DNA of 12,477 nucleotides from Prevotellaceae bacterium UBA1716 (lineage in GTDB: Bacteria > Bacteroidota > Bacteroidia > Bacteroidales > Bacteroidaceae), in contig DCIW01000224.1 in the NCBI GenBank assembly GCA_002317225.1, positions 1-12,477 on the forward strand, given 5' to 3'. Each line of letters starts with the position of its first letter. The first letter of the stretch is position 1. The notes beneath the pieces are model-generated. The model was not told the DNA's origin, searched no databases, and saw nothing but the letters and a program-made list of their open reading frames with translations. Shown in pieces: positions 5,099-12,199 of the stretch. Position numbers and translations under genes: made by a program.

Positions 5099-7522
5099 AT
5101 GACTAAATTAGAACTTTTTAATGGTGTGTTCGCAAAGCAGCCTTTCGCATATGTTTCGACAAACGAAGAGCTTAAGTCACACCTCAATTCACAAAAGTAC
5201 ACAACCCTTATCGACCAGATTCGTACAGAGTACGAAGCAGGCAAGTCAGTTGACCAACTCAAGCTCAATTGCATTGCTATCTGCTGCCCTGGCATACTAA
5301 TGGAGGGTAAGGCTTTTGAGAAAGCAAACGTGATTGGTAATGATATCGTTCCATTCGATTTCGACCACATGCCAATCGATGTTTACGATAAGCTTGTTGA
5401 TGCAGTAGTGCAGAAAAGGAAAGAGTGGAATATTAAGTTTGTGCAGAACGGTGTTCGCCACAGTGTGAAGATGAACAACGGTTCGCTCCATGTTCTTGCA
5501 GGCAAGCAGATTGAGAGCAACTCGGCTGGAGACAAATGGATTCAGGAACAGCAACAGACATTGCTCCAGAAGCTCATACAAGAAGTGCCTGAATGTGAGG
5601 CTTACTTCGATAAGGCGGTTGTTCACTATGGCAGAAAGCTTTTCCTTACGAAGTGGTCGGACATCAAGTATATCTCTCTTGATTTTCTCGAGTATAATGC
5701 AAGCACTATGAACCCATTCCGCAATAATGCGGTTCAAAGTACTGCAACAAATCCCTCTTCTCAGCTCACTCCAAAACCATTAACTTGGCGCGGTGTAAGC
5801 ATTGATAAGATTGCTGAGGAGTTGATTCTCTCTGAGTATTCAGACCTCGATTGTAAAGGCGAGGCACACAGCGCAATTTTGTCAGTGGTTCACACATTAA
5901 CATGTATTACCACCAATCCACAGGAGCTTTATTTTGCTGTACAGAACATTGCTAAACATCACGATGATGGCGACAAGCAGCGTATCTGTCAGGATGCATT
6001 TAAGTGCACTATGGGTATGATTCCTAATAAGTTAAAGGAGATCGTGGGTAAGTTAAATGGAAATGGTGGTGCTCAGAATGGAGGAGCAACAACTGCAAAT
6101 ACAATCTCAACTGCAAATACTCCAACAATAGTCTCAACTGCAACTACTCCAACAACGGTCTCAACTGCTACAACTCCAACAACCTCCTCAACCGCTCCTC
6201 AGCAGTCTTCTGCGCTCCTCAACACTCAAGGCTCTCTAATGCCTCAGCAGATGCCAGCAGGATTTAAAGTGTTCCTCAGCATCTTTCCCGAAGACTATCG
6301 CGAGATGGCTTGCAATATGCTTTTCGGTTCGCTCCAGCTCTACTGCTCTGAATTTGAGACAGTAGGTGCTAACGGTGATGCAGAACCAATAGTATTAAAT
6401 ACTTGTGCAATTGCTGGTTTCGGCGGAGGCAAGACAGCGATTATGCGTCAGATCACGAGATATATCACTGACCGCGTCGAAAAGAGCGATGCACAGGAAC
6501 GTCAGAAACTCGAGCAGTGGCGTCAGCAGAAGGTGCAGAAGAATGGCACAGGTACTCTCTCTGCTCAACCAACTCCACGTGTCCGTATCTTCAGCAATGC
6601 ATCTCGTACTCAGATTCTTGGCTACGCAGTAAACACTAATGGACTCTGTCAGGTCATCATGACCGATGAGCTCCAGCCATTAGCGCAATACGAGAAGCGA
6701 AACTCGTTTGCTTCGCTCTCGGAGCTTCTTCGCCAGGGATTCAACAATGGTGTGGTTCGCAACGATACAGCCTCTTCAGCTTCTGTCAACTGCAGCTGCC
6801 ATGTAAAGATTGGCTCATGCACTGCGACTCAAGCATCATATCTTTACGATTTCTTCGGTGATGGTTTCGATGGTCTCCCATCAAGAGTTTATTTTCACAT
6901 TCAACCCGATATCATCTCTGCAAATGTTCAACCATTTAAATTCCCCGATGTAGCAGGTGAGCAGGTTATCAATGATATGCTCGATACTCTTGAGAACACA
7001 AAAGGAACCTTCGACCTCAAGCAGACCAAGAAATGTCTTAATGGTTGGTATGCAAACATCGTAAAGGAATATGAACAAGAGAAAGTGAAAGATCCAAATG
7101 CTGACCCTTCGAAGGTGATGCTCGCTGGTCGCTGCTGTCAAACTGGTCTTCGTGTTGCAACTATCATGTTTGCTCTCAATGGCCAGAAAGAAGGAAAGAT
7201 TGTTGAAGATTGGGCACTTTATGTCGCTGAAAAAAGTCTCAAAAATCTTTGGATACTTTATGCCGATAAGCTTTCGCAAAACAAGATTAACGCTTCGATC
7301 AACGAAAAGGTTAACCAGTATAAGGCTAAAGATACCAACAAGAAGATTCTCTCTCATCTCGCTGACTCATTCAATGTAAACGATATGATGGCTGCACTCC
7401 AGGCCGAAGGTATGGCTTCCGCATCCCAGAATGCCTCGAATAAGATAACGCAACTTCTCAAAGCTAAACTCATTGAGAAAAAAGGTAAAGGTAAGTGGCG
7501 CAAGTCCATCATCGGAAAGTAA
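5099..7522 (+). CDS. BT4734/DUF3987-like primase-helicase, 807 aa
   Basis: The protein resembles the Bacteroidales two-part replication proteins with an N-terminal BT4734/BF3469-type (primase-related) domain and a C-terminal DUF3987-type ATPase. The N-terminal domain (about 1-210) opens with VTLF-like KLELFNGVFAKQP and has IVPFDFDHMP (83-92), the acidic motif expected in this family. A helical region follows (about 228-320). A Gly/Ala/Thr/Ser linker (321-372) contains a repeat. The ATPase part has a Walker-A-like AGFGGGKTAIMR (439-450), a Walker-B-like VIMTDELQPL (519-528), SELLRQGFNNG (541-551), and GLPSRVYF (592-599), which matches the 'glfsRf' step of DUF3987. The C-terminus (about 745-807) looks like a winged helix and ends in a basic KGKGKWRKS. 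Such proteins occur in integrated elements and phage-like islands. The gene ends at a bidirectional terminator. Confidence 0.8.
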   Translation: MTKLELFNGVFAKQPFAYVSTNEELKSHLNSQKYTTLIDQIRTEYEAGKSVDQLKLNCIAICCPGILMEGKAFEKANVIGNDIVPFDFDHMPIDVYDKLVDAVVQKRKEWNIKFVQNGVRHSVKMNNGSLHVLAGKQIESNSAGDKWIQEQQQTLLQKLIQEVPECEAYFDKAVVHYGRKLFLTKWSDIKYISLDFLEYNASTMNPFRNNAVQSTATNPSSQLTPKPLTWRGVSIDKIAEELILSEYSDLDCKGEAHSAILSVVHTLTCITTNPQELYFAVQNIAKHHDDGDKQRICQDAFKCTMGMIPNKLKEIVGKLNGNGGAQNGGATTANTISTANTPTIVSTATTPTTVSTATTPTTSSTAPQQSSALLNTQGSLMPQQMPAGFKVFLSIFPEDYREMACNMLFGSLQLYCSEFETVGANGDAEPIVLNTCAIAGFGGGKTAIMRQITRYITDRVEKSDAQERQKLEQWRQQKVQKNGTGTLSAQPTPRVRIFSNASRTQILGYAVNTNGLCQVIMTDELQPLAQYEKRNSFASLSELLRQGFNNGVVRNDTASSASVNCSCHVKIGSCTATQASYLYDFFGDGFDGLPSRVYFHIQPDIISANVQPFKFPDVAGEQVINDMLDTLENTKGTFDLKQTKKCLNGWYANIVKEYEQEKVKDPNADPSKVMLAGRCCQTGLRVATIMFALNGQKEGKIVEDWALYVAEKSLKNLWILYADKLSQNKINASINEKVNQYKAKDTNKKILSHLADSFNVNDMMAALQAEGMASASQNASNKITQLLKAKLIEKKGKGKWRKSIIGK
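6107..6199 (+). repeat. 27-bp minisatellite in the linker of the primase-helicase
   Basis: Three 27-bp units (6107-6133, 6134-6160, 6161-6187) and a 12-bp partial unit encode STANTPTIV, STATTPTTV, STATTPTTS and STAP. The period is a multiple of three, so changes in copy number keep the frame. They would only shorten or lengthen the flexible linker between the two enzymatic halves. Confidence 0.8.
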
Positions 7523-7540
7523 TTCCGACTTATATATATT

Positions 7541-7576
7541 AAAAGGTAGGTACCCACAGCGGGTGCCTACCTTTTA
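7541..7576. terminator. Bidirectional terminator between convergent genes
   Basis: AAAAGGTAGGTACCC (7541-7555) pairs with GGGTGCCTACCTTTT (7561-7575), 15 bp with one G-U, loop ACAGC. T-runs or A-runs flank the stem, so it can end transcripts from both sides. It is 18 nt after the primase-helicase stop and faces the lipoprotein gene on the minus strand. Confidence 0.9.
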
Positions 7577-7577
7577 C

Positions 7578-7595
7578 TTATTATTATTATTATTA
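7578..7595. repeat. (TTA)6 microsatellite
   Basis: Six TTA units lie between the bidirectional terminator and the stop of the minus-strand lipoprotein gene (7603). It is one of several (TTA)n tracts in intergenic DNA of the window. Confidence 0.9.
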
Positions 7596-7602
7596 TTTTA
7601 AA

Positions 7603-8271
7603 TTAGAAACCAAGCTTCTTCTTAGCTTCGTTTGCAGCCTTGTCGATTGCTTCGTTAGTCTTTGCCTTAGCATCGTTAACTGCTTCATTAGCTTTGTTTT
7701 CTGCAGCAGTCTTTGCTTCATTCACAACTTCGTTAGCCTTTGCCTTGGCAGCATCCTTAGCATCGTTAACAGCTGACTTGCCCGATTCAACTGCACTCTT
7801 TGCTGCGTCAACAGCACTGTTAGCAGCACCTTCAGCACTTTCTGCAGCACCACTTACAGCCTCTGAAGCAGATGATGGAAGGGCAGTGACTGTAGAGATA
7901 AGTTCGCTGATAGTTGAATTGCCTGAAGTGATAGCATCAAGTTTTTCCTTGTTTTCGTCAACAAAAGCCTGAATCTTTTCAGCATAAACCTTAGCAGCTT
8001 CGAGTTTGCCAGAGTTAACGAGTTCCTGAACATAAGCCTTAGCAGCTTCAACCTTCTGAGCAAGACCTTCTGCATTGTTTGCATTGAGTTGTTCAGCGAG
8101 ACCAGCAACTACTGCCTCTGCCTCTGTTTGAGCTTCTGCAACACCAGTTTCCTCAACTACAGTTGTGTCAATTGCAACCGAATCAGTACCTTCGCCCTGT
8201 GCAGTCTGATTGCCACAAGAAGCGAATGTCATTGCTGCAACAGCAGCGATAGCGATAAAAATCTTTTTCAT
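7603..8271 (-). CDS. Ala/Lys/Glu-rich lipoprotein, LEA-like repeats (222 aa)
   Basis: The protein starts MKKIFIAIAAVAAMTFASC, a lipoprotein signal with lipobox FASC and lipidated Cys19. It should be anchored in the inner or outer membrane facing the periplasm or the surface. After a short acidic, Thr-rich spacer (20-55) comes a helical region (56-115) with paired VEAAKAYVQELVNSG and LEAAKVYAEKIQAFV repeats. The C-terminal half (about 135-220) is almost only Ala, Lys, Glu, Asn, Asp and Ser, for example AKAKANEVVNEAKT and NKANEAVNDAKAK. This composition resembles late-embryogenesis-abundant or apolipoprotein-like amphipathic helices. Such segments can coat membranes or protect proteins on drying or osmotic stress; a function here is inference. 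It could also be a surface spacer. It is transcribed alone from the divergent promoter at 8321 and ends at the 7541 terminator. Confidence 0.85.
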   Translation of the reverse strand: MKKIFIAIAAVAAMTFASCGNQTAQGEGTDSVAIDTTVVEETGVAEAQTEAEAVVAGLAEQLNANNAEGLAQKVEAAKAYVQELVNSGKLEAAKVYAEKIQAFVDENKEKLDAITSGNSTISELISTVTALPSSASEAVSGAAESAEGAANSAVDAAKSAVESGKSAVNDAKDAAKAKANEVVNEAKTAAENKANEAVNDAKAKTNEAIDKAANEAKKKLGF

Positions 8272-8320
8272 TCCAAATGTTTTTTTGTTAATTAATAGTT
8301 ATTTATACAAAAAGATGTCG

Positions 8321-8328
8321 CAAAGATA
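8321..8328 (-). promoter_or_regulatory. -7 box of the lipoprotein gene (TATCTTTG on minus)
   Basis: The plus strand CAAAGATA reads TATCTTTG on the minus strand, an exact TAnnTTTG match. About 20 nt upstream on the minus strand is GTTG (8348-8351), one base from the -33 TTTG. The start codon is about 50 nt downstream. Confidence 0.65.
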
Positions 8329-8340
8329 ATATATAATTCG

Positions 8341-8348
8341 TAACTTTG
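8341..8348 (+). promoter_or_regulatory. -7 box of the S41-like operon (TAACTTTG)
   Basis: TAACTTTG matches the TAnnTTTG box and is followed by C. A -33 TTTG is missing at the expected place. Only 12 nt separate it from the minus-strand -7 box, so the two promoters overlap and cannot be used together by two polymerases. Confidence 0.6.
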
Positions 8349-8351
8349 CAA

Positions 8352-8380
8352 CATCAAAGAAAACTTTGATGAACTTTTTT
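8352..8380 (+). promoter_or_regulatory. Hairpin plus T-run in the 5' leader of the S41-like gene
   Basis: CATCAAAG (8352-8359) pairs perfectly with CTTTGATG (8364-8371) around AAAA, and AACTTTTTT follows. It lies right at the presumed transcription start and 25 nt before ATG 8397. It looks like a weak terminator (attenuator), a 5' RNA-stabilising stem, or a dyad operator. The stem has only three G-C pairs. Confidence 0.5.
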
Positions 8381-8396
8381 AATGTTATTTAAACAA

Positions 8397-9710
8397 ATGA
8401 ACTTCAAATACATCATATTATACTTATCACTTGTCCTGCTCGCATCGTGTGGCGAAGACCGCACACATGAGTATGAGGAGAAGACCCAACATAACATCTG
8501 GATACATGAACAGATGAAGGACGTGTACCTTTGGGCAGATGCTCTGAATAGTGAGGAAATGGATTGGAAGAAGTATTTCGCACAACCAGTTGATTTCTTT
8601 GCCTCAGTCATCAAATACGGTGAAAAGGATAATGGCTCGTATATCTTGGTCGATACGTTGAATTATGACCCGCATGAACGTGGAAACTTCAACCACATAA
8701 ACACTTATGGTTTCGACTTCACTCTGATTTCAGATCCGACTGGAAAAAGCACTCGTTCGTATGCGCGAGTAAAAACTGTATATGAAGGTTCGCCTGCCGA
8801 AAAGGCGGGATTGAAGCGTAATGATTTTATCGAATCGTACGACAATAATAAACTCACAAAGAACAACATAGATTATCTGATTAACGGAAAATCGAGGGAT
8901 TTGGTCGTTCGTCGAATCACAGAAAATCCTACGACTGGCGATTACGAATGGGATACGACTGAGACCATTGTTCTGCCTACATCGAAATATGTTGAGGATA
9001 AGGCATTTCCTGTAAATAAGGTGTTCAATATCAATAACGAGAAGATTGGTTATTTGATGTGCAACCGACTCACGCCAAATGCTCCTGAGCAAGCTGCTGC
9101 AATCGATTATTCTGCACAACTCGATGAGATAATGTCGCAATTCCGTTCGGCAAATGTCAATCATTTGGTACTCGACTTACGCATGTGCAATTTCGGCTCT
9201 ATCGAGATGGCACGTCGTCTTGCATCGTACATCATTCCATCGCAATCGTTGAGCAAGGTGTTTGCCCAGACCAAATACAGCAGTAAGTATGCATCTAAGA
9301 ACCAAATCATTACGTTCGACACCTCCCTTGCAGGCAAAACCCTCGAACTCGATTATGTGGTAGTTATTGTAGGCAAATACACGCAAGGTGCTGCAGAATG
9401 GGCAATCAGGGGATTGCAGTATGCTTTGGGTTCGGATAATGTATTTACGATTGGTGAAGTTACTGCTGGTCAAGAGTTTATTACTGAGCATAGTGGTGAT
9501 TATGAACCTTACTTGCACATCTATCCTGCAGTGGCTTATGTGTTGGACGGAAACGGTGAGTGCAATGAGTTGGAGTCGGGTTCGATCACTCCAAACCACT
9601 TGGTTGATGAGTATGGTAATTCCAAACTCTACGATTATGGTGATACCAATGAAGCATTATTAAAATATGCAATAAAAGTTATATTCAGCGAAGAAGACGA
9701 AGAAGAATAA
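8397..9710 (+). CDS. S41/PDZ-family lipoprotein, apparently catalytically dead
   Basis: The 437-aa product starts MNFKYIILYLSLVLLASC, a lipoprotein signal with LASC and Cys18 (ATG 8382 would add five residues before it). An N-terminal helical region has NIWIHEQMKDVYLWAD (about 33-48), common in Bacteroidota S41 lipoproteins. A PDZ domain follows (about 100-195) with EGSPAEKAGLKRNDFI. The S41 core begins near 215 with KIGYLMCNRL and LVLDLR (257-262). The family's active-site TASASE is replaced by TQGAAE (329-334), so the catalytic Ser is Gly331. The GExTxGK motif is GEVTAGQ (353-359), so the catalytic Lys is Gln359. NGGG after LDLR is lost (LDLRMCNFG). A binding role rather than proteolysis is inferred. 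The tail is acidic (SEEDEEE). It is cotranscribed with the Dabb gene, 22 nt apart. Confidence 0.85.
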   Translation: MNFKYIILYLSLVLLASCGEDRTHEYEEKTQHNIWIHEQMKDVYLWADALNSEEMDWKKYFAQPVDFFASVIKYGEKDNGSYILVDTLNYDPHERGNFNHINTYGFDFTLISDPTGKSTRSYARVKTVYEGSPAEKAGLKRNDFIESYDNNKLTKNNIDYLINGKSRDLVVRRITENPTTGDYEWDTTETIVLPTSKYVEDKAFPVNKVFNINNEKIGYLMCNRLTPNAPEQAAAIDYSAQLDEIMSQFRSANVNHLVLDLRMCNFGSIEMARRLASYIIPSQSLSKVFAQTKYSSKYASKNQIITFDTSLAGKTLELDYVVVIVGKYTQGAAEWAIRGLQYALGSDNVFTIGEVTAGQEFITEHSGDYEPYLHIYPAVAYVLDGNGECNELESGSITPNHLVDEYGNSKLYDYGDTNEALLKYAIKVIFSEEDEEE

Positions 9711-9732
9711 CAAACTAAATAACATTCAATTT

Positions 9733-10038
9733 ATGGTTAAGCACATTATCCTCTGGACACTCAATCCAGACCTCTCAGCAGAAGAGAAGCAGACAGTAAA
9801 GCTCGGTATCAAGGAAGGTCTCGAATCACTTGTAGGCAAAGTTCCTGGACTGCTCGAATGCAAAGTAAATATCGATGGCCGTCTCGACTCATCCACTTGC
9901 GACGTTATGCTCGACAGCACACTCTCATCGCCCGAAGCACTCAAGGGCTATGCAGTTCACCCAGAGCATGTTGCAGTAGCAAACGGCAAAGTTCGTCCTT
10001 ACACAGTTCAGCGTACTTGTTTGGACTATGAGATTTAA
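9733..10038 (+). CDS. Dabb-family (stress-responsive A/B barrel) protein, 101 aa
   Basis: The 101-aa protein matches the Dabb family, a dimeric ferredoxin-like alpha/beta barrel. It has MVKHIILWTLNPD (1-13), the helix EEKQTVKLGIKEGLESL (17-33), VPGLLECKVNID (37-48), the strand DVMLDSTLSS (57-66), and the family signature ALKGYAVHPEHVAVAN (69-84). The end is the typical RTCLDYEI. Size and order are normal. Bacterial Dabb proteins are small cytoplasmic proteins of mostly unknown role; some relatives are cyclases or decarboxylases, but no catalytic assignment can be made here. It has no own promoter that I can see, follows the S41-like gene by 22 nt and ends at the 10060 hairpin. Confidence 0.9.
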   Translation: MVKHIILWTLNPDLSAEEKQTVKLGIKEGLESLVGKVPGLLECKVNIDGRLDSSTCDVMLDSTLSSPEALKGYAVHPEHVAVANGKVRPYTVQRTCLDYEI

Positions 10039-10059
10039 ATAATGATACAAAAATAAAGG

Positions 10060-10082
10060 GGATACTTCATTGCGGAGTATCC
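10060..10082. terminator. Bidirectional hairpin between dabb and clpB
   Basis: GGATACTTC (10060-10068) pairs with GGAGTATCC (10074-10082), 9 bp with one wobble, loop ATTGC. It lies 21 nt after the Dabb stop and is followed by the (TTA)6 tract, with an A-rich stretch on the left. It serves the two convergent genes. Confidence 0.75.
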
Positions 10083-10084
10083 TA

Positions 10085-10102
10085 TTATTATTATTATTAT
10101 TA
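10085..10102. repeat. (TTA)6 microsatellite ending in the clpB stop codon
   Basis: Six TTA units run from 10085 to 10102. The last one (10100-10102) is the TAA stop of clpB on the minus strand, so on that strand the gene is followed by (TAA)5 more, a row of in-frame stop codons. Confidence 0.9.
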
Positions 10103-12175
10103 ATTTTCGAATGCAAGTGCGTTGTTATTGAGCTTGACCACGATTGGCTTCTCCCTATCGATATTGCCCGAAAGCATTTGCTTTGAGAGTTCATTGAGCA
10201 AGTGTTCCTGAATGGCACGCTTGACAGGACGAGCACCAAACTGAGGATCGAATCCTGCTTGTGCAATGAAACCGATAGCATCATCATTGACCTGAAGCGT
10301 GATTCCGTTCTCACTCGCCATCTTGATAACCTTATCAATCTGTATGCGAACAATCTGCTTAATCTCTTGTTCGTTAAGTGATTGGAACGTGATTACATCA
10401 TCAATTCGGTTGAGGAACTCAGGTCGGAAGATGTTGAGCAACTGTTCCTTCTTTGCGTTCGAAGTCATAATGATGATAGTGTTCTTGAAGTTTACGGTTC
10501 GACCCTTATTATCTGTCAATCGACCATCATCAAGTACCTGAAGCAAGGTATTGAACACATCAGGATGTGCCTTCTCAATCTCATCGAAGAGGACTACTGA
10601 ATATGGCTTACGACGCACAGCCTCAGTGAGTTGACCGCCTTCATCATAACCAACATATCCCGGAGGAGCTCCGATGAGTCGGGTAGTGCTGAATTTCTCC
10701 TGATATTCGCTCATATCGATACGAGTCATGAGAGTTTCATCGTTGAAGAGATAATCGGCAAGTGCCTTTGCAAGTTCGGTCTTACCAACACCTGTTGTTC
10801 CCAAGAAGATGAACGAACCGATAGGGCGCTTTGGATCTTGAAGTCCTGCACGACTACGACGCACAGCATCTGCAACAGCTATGATTGCTTCGTCCTGACC
10901 GATGACACGCTTGTGGAGTTCTTCTTCGAGATGAAGAAGTTTCTCACGTTCGCTCTGGAGCATCTTGCTAACAGGAATGCCAGTCCAACGACTAACTACA
11001 TCTGCTATATCATCTGATGTGACCTCTTCCTTCACCATTGCATCACCGCTTTGAGTAGTAGCAAGTTGTTTCTCAGTTTCTTCGATGTCCTTCTCAATCT
11101 TTTGGATTGAACCATAACGAATCTCAGCTACACGACCGTAATTGCCTTCACGTTCTGCTTTGTCAGCCTCGAACTTGAGTTGCTCGATGGTCTGCTTGCC
11201 TTGCTGAATCTTATTTAAAAGATTACGTTCTGCTTCCCACTTCTCACGCTTCTTCTGTTCATCAGCTTTGAGAGTTGAGATGATGTTGTTGAGTTCATCG
11301 AGCTTGTCCTTATCGTTCTCACGCTTGATGGCTTCGCGTTCAATCTCAAGTTGCTTGAGACGACGAGTCAGTTCATCGAGTTCTTCAGGAAGCGAATCAC
11401 GTTCCATACGGAGTTTTGCTGCTGCTTCGTCCATAAGGTCGATGGCTTTGTCTGGAAGGAAACGCTCTGTGATATAACGGTTTGAGAGTTCGACTGCTGC
11501 AATGATTGCCTCATCCTTGATACGAACTTTGTGATGATTCTCGTAGCGTTCCTTCAAACCACGAAGGATGGAAATGCTTGAGAGCACATCTGGTTCGTCA
11601 ACAAGAACTGTCTGGAATCGACGTTCAAGTGCTTTGTCCTTCTCGAAATACTTTTGGTATTCGTTGAGGGTTGTTGCACCGATAGAGCGTAATTCACCTC
11701 GAGCAAGTGCTGGCTTGAGGATGTTTGCAGCATCCATCGCACCGCTTGTCTGACCTGCACCAACAAGTGTATGGATCTCATCGATAAAGAGGATGATGTT
11801 TCCTGCAGATTCGGTTACTTCCTTGATAACAGCCTTGAGTCGTTCCTCAAACTCACCTTGATACTTGGCACCTGCTATGAGTGCTCCCATATCGAGAGAG
11901 TAGAGTTGCTTGTTCTTCAGGTTCTCTGGTACATCACCACGAAGTATTCGGTGTGCAAGACCTTCAACGATGGCAGTCTTACCAGTACCTGGTTCACCAA
12001 TAAGTATTGGGTTGTTCTTAGTGCGTCGACTAAGAATCTGGAGTATGCGTCTGATTTCCTCATCACGACCAATCACGGGGTCAAGCTTGCCGCTTCGAGC
12101 CTGTGCAATAAGGTCGGTAGCATACTTCTGAAGAGCTTTCTGCTCTTGCTGCTGATTTTGATTGTTCGTCATCAT
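10100..12175 (-). CDS. clpB: ClpB-type disaggregase without N-terminal domain, 691 aa
   Basis: ClpB is a hexameric AAA+ chaperone that rescues aggregated proteins with DnaK in the cytoplasm. I take ATG 12175 (MMTNNQNQ). D1 has GRDEEIRR (36-43), Walker A GEPGTGKT (60-67), pore loop GAKYQGEFE (102-110), Walker B ILFIDE (128-133) and the arginine region ALERRF (182-187). The coiled-coil middle domain spans about 256-375, which identifies ClpB rather than ClpA/C. D2 has Walker A GTTGVGKT (459-466), pore loop GYVGYDEGG (506-514), Walker B VVLFDE (527-532) and sensor-2 GARP (647-650). Typical ClpB is about 860 aa; the Clp-N domain (about 150 residues) is absent, and upstream DNA codes none. Between TSN (571-573) and FRPEF (583-587) only 9 residues remain, against about 26 in E. 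coli. A poly-Asn extension from 12235 is possible but unlikely. Confidence 0.92.
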   Translation of the reverse strand: MMTNNQNQQQEQKALQKYATDLIAQARSGKLDPVIGRDEEIRRILQILSRRTKNNPILIGEPGTGKTAIVEGLAHRILRGDVPENLKNKQLYSLDMGALIAGAKYQGEFEERLKAVIKEVTESAGNIILFIDEIHTLVGAGQTSGAMDAANILKPALARGELRSIGATTLNEYQKYFEKDKALERRFQTVLVDEPDVLSSISILRGLKERYENHHKVRIKDEAIIAAVELSNRYITERFLPDKAIDLMDEAAAKLRMERDSLPEELDELTRRLKQLEIEREAIKRENDKDKLDELNNIISTLKADEQKKREKWEAERNLLNKIQQGKQTIEQLKFEADKAEREGNYGRVAEIRYGSIQKIEKDIEETEKQLATTQSGDAMVKEEVTSDDIADVVSRWTGIPVSKMLQSEREKLLHLEEELHKRVIGQDEAIIAVADAVRRSRAGLQDPKRPIGSFIFLGTTGVGKTELAKALADYLFNDETLMTRIDMSEYQEKFSTTRLIGAPPGYVGYDEGGQLTEAVRRKPYSVVLFDEIEKAHPDVFNTLLQVLDDGRLTDNKGRTVNFKNTIIIMTSNAKKEQLLNIFRPEFLNRIDDVITFQSLNEQEIKQIVRIQIDKVIKMASENGITLQVNDDAIGFIAQAGFDPQFGARPVKRAIQEHLLNELSKQMLSGNIDREKPIVVKLNNNALAFEN

Positions 12176-12178
12176 AAA

Positions 12179-12199
12179 ATTATTATTATTATTATTATT
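12179..12199. repeat. (ATT)7 microsatellite just upstream of clpB start
   Basis: Seven ATT units lie 3 bp upstream of the clpB start, so on the mRNA the start is preceded by (AAU)7. They could act as an AU-rich ribosome loading site. If the upstream ATG 12235 were used they would encode seven Asn. Confidence 0.9.

Noticed and set aside
5297..5737. 146-codon open frame on the minus strand within the primase-helicase gene, and similar long antisense frames at 6881-7357, 8730-9164, 9177-9599 and 9925-10353
   Set aside because: They are mirror frames of well-supported genes with no domain, signal or promoter of their own.
3201..7600. Integrated element bounded by att repeats
   Set aside because: The (TTA)n tracts near both ends look like flanking repeats, but the same tracts occur elsewhere in the window, and there is no integrase, tRNA or convincing direct repeat.
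7640..7972. 110-codon Ala/Ser/Leu-rich frame on the plus strand
   Set aside because: It is the antisense of the Ala/Lys-rich repeats of the lipoprotein; the composition explains the open frame.
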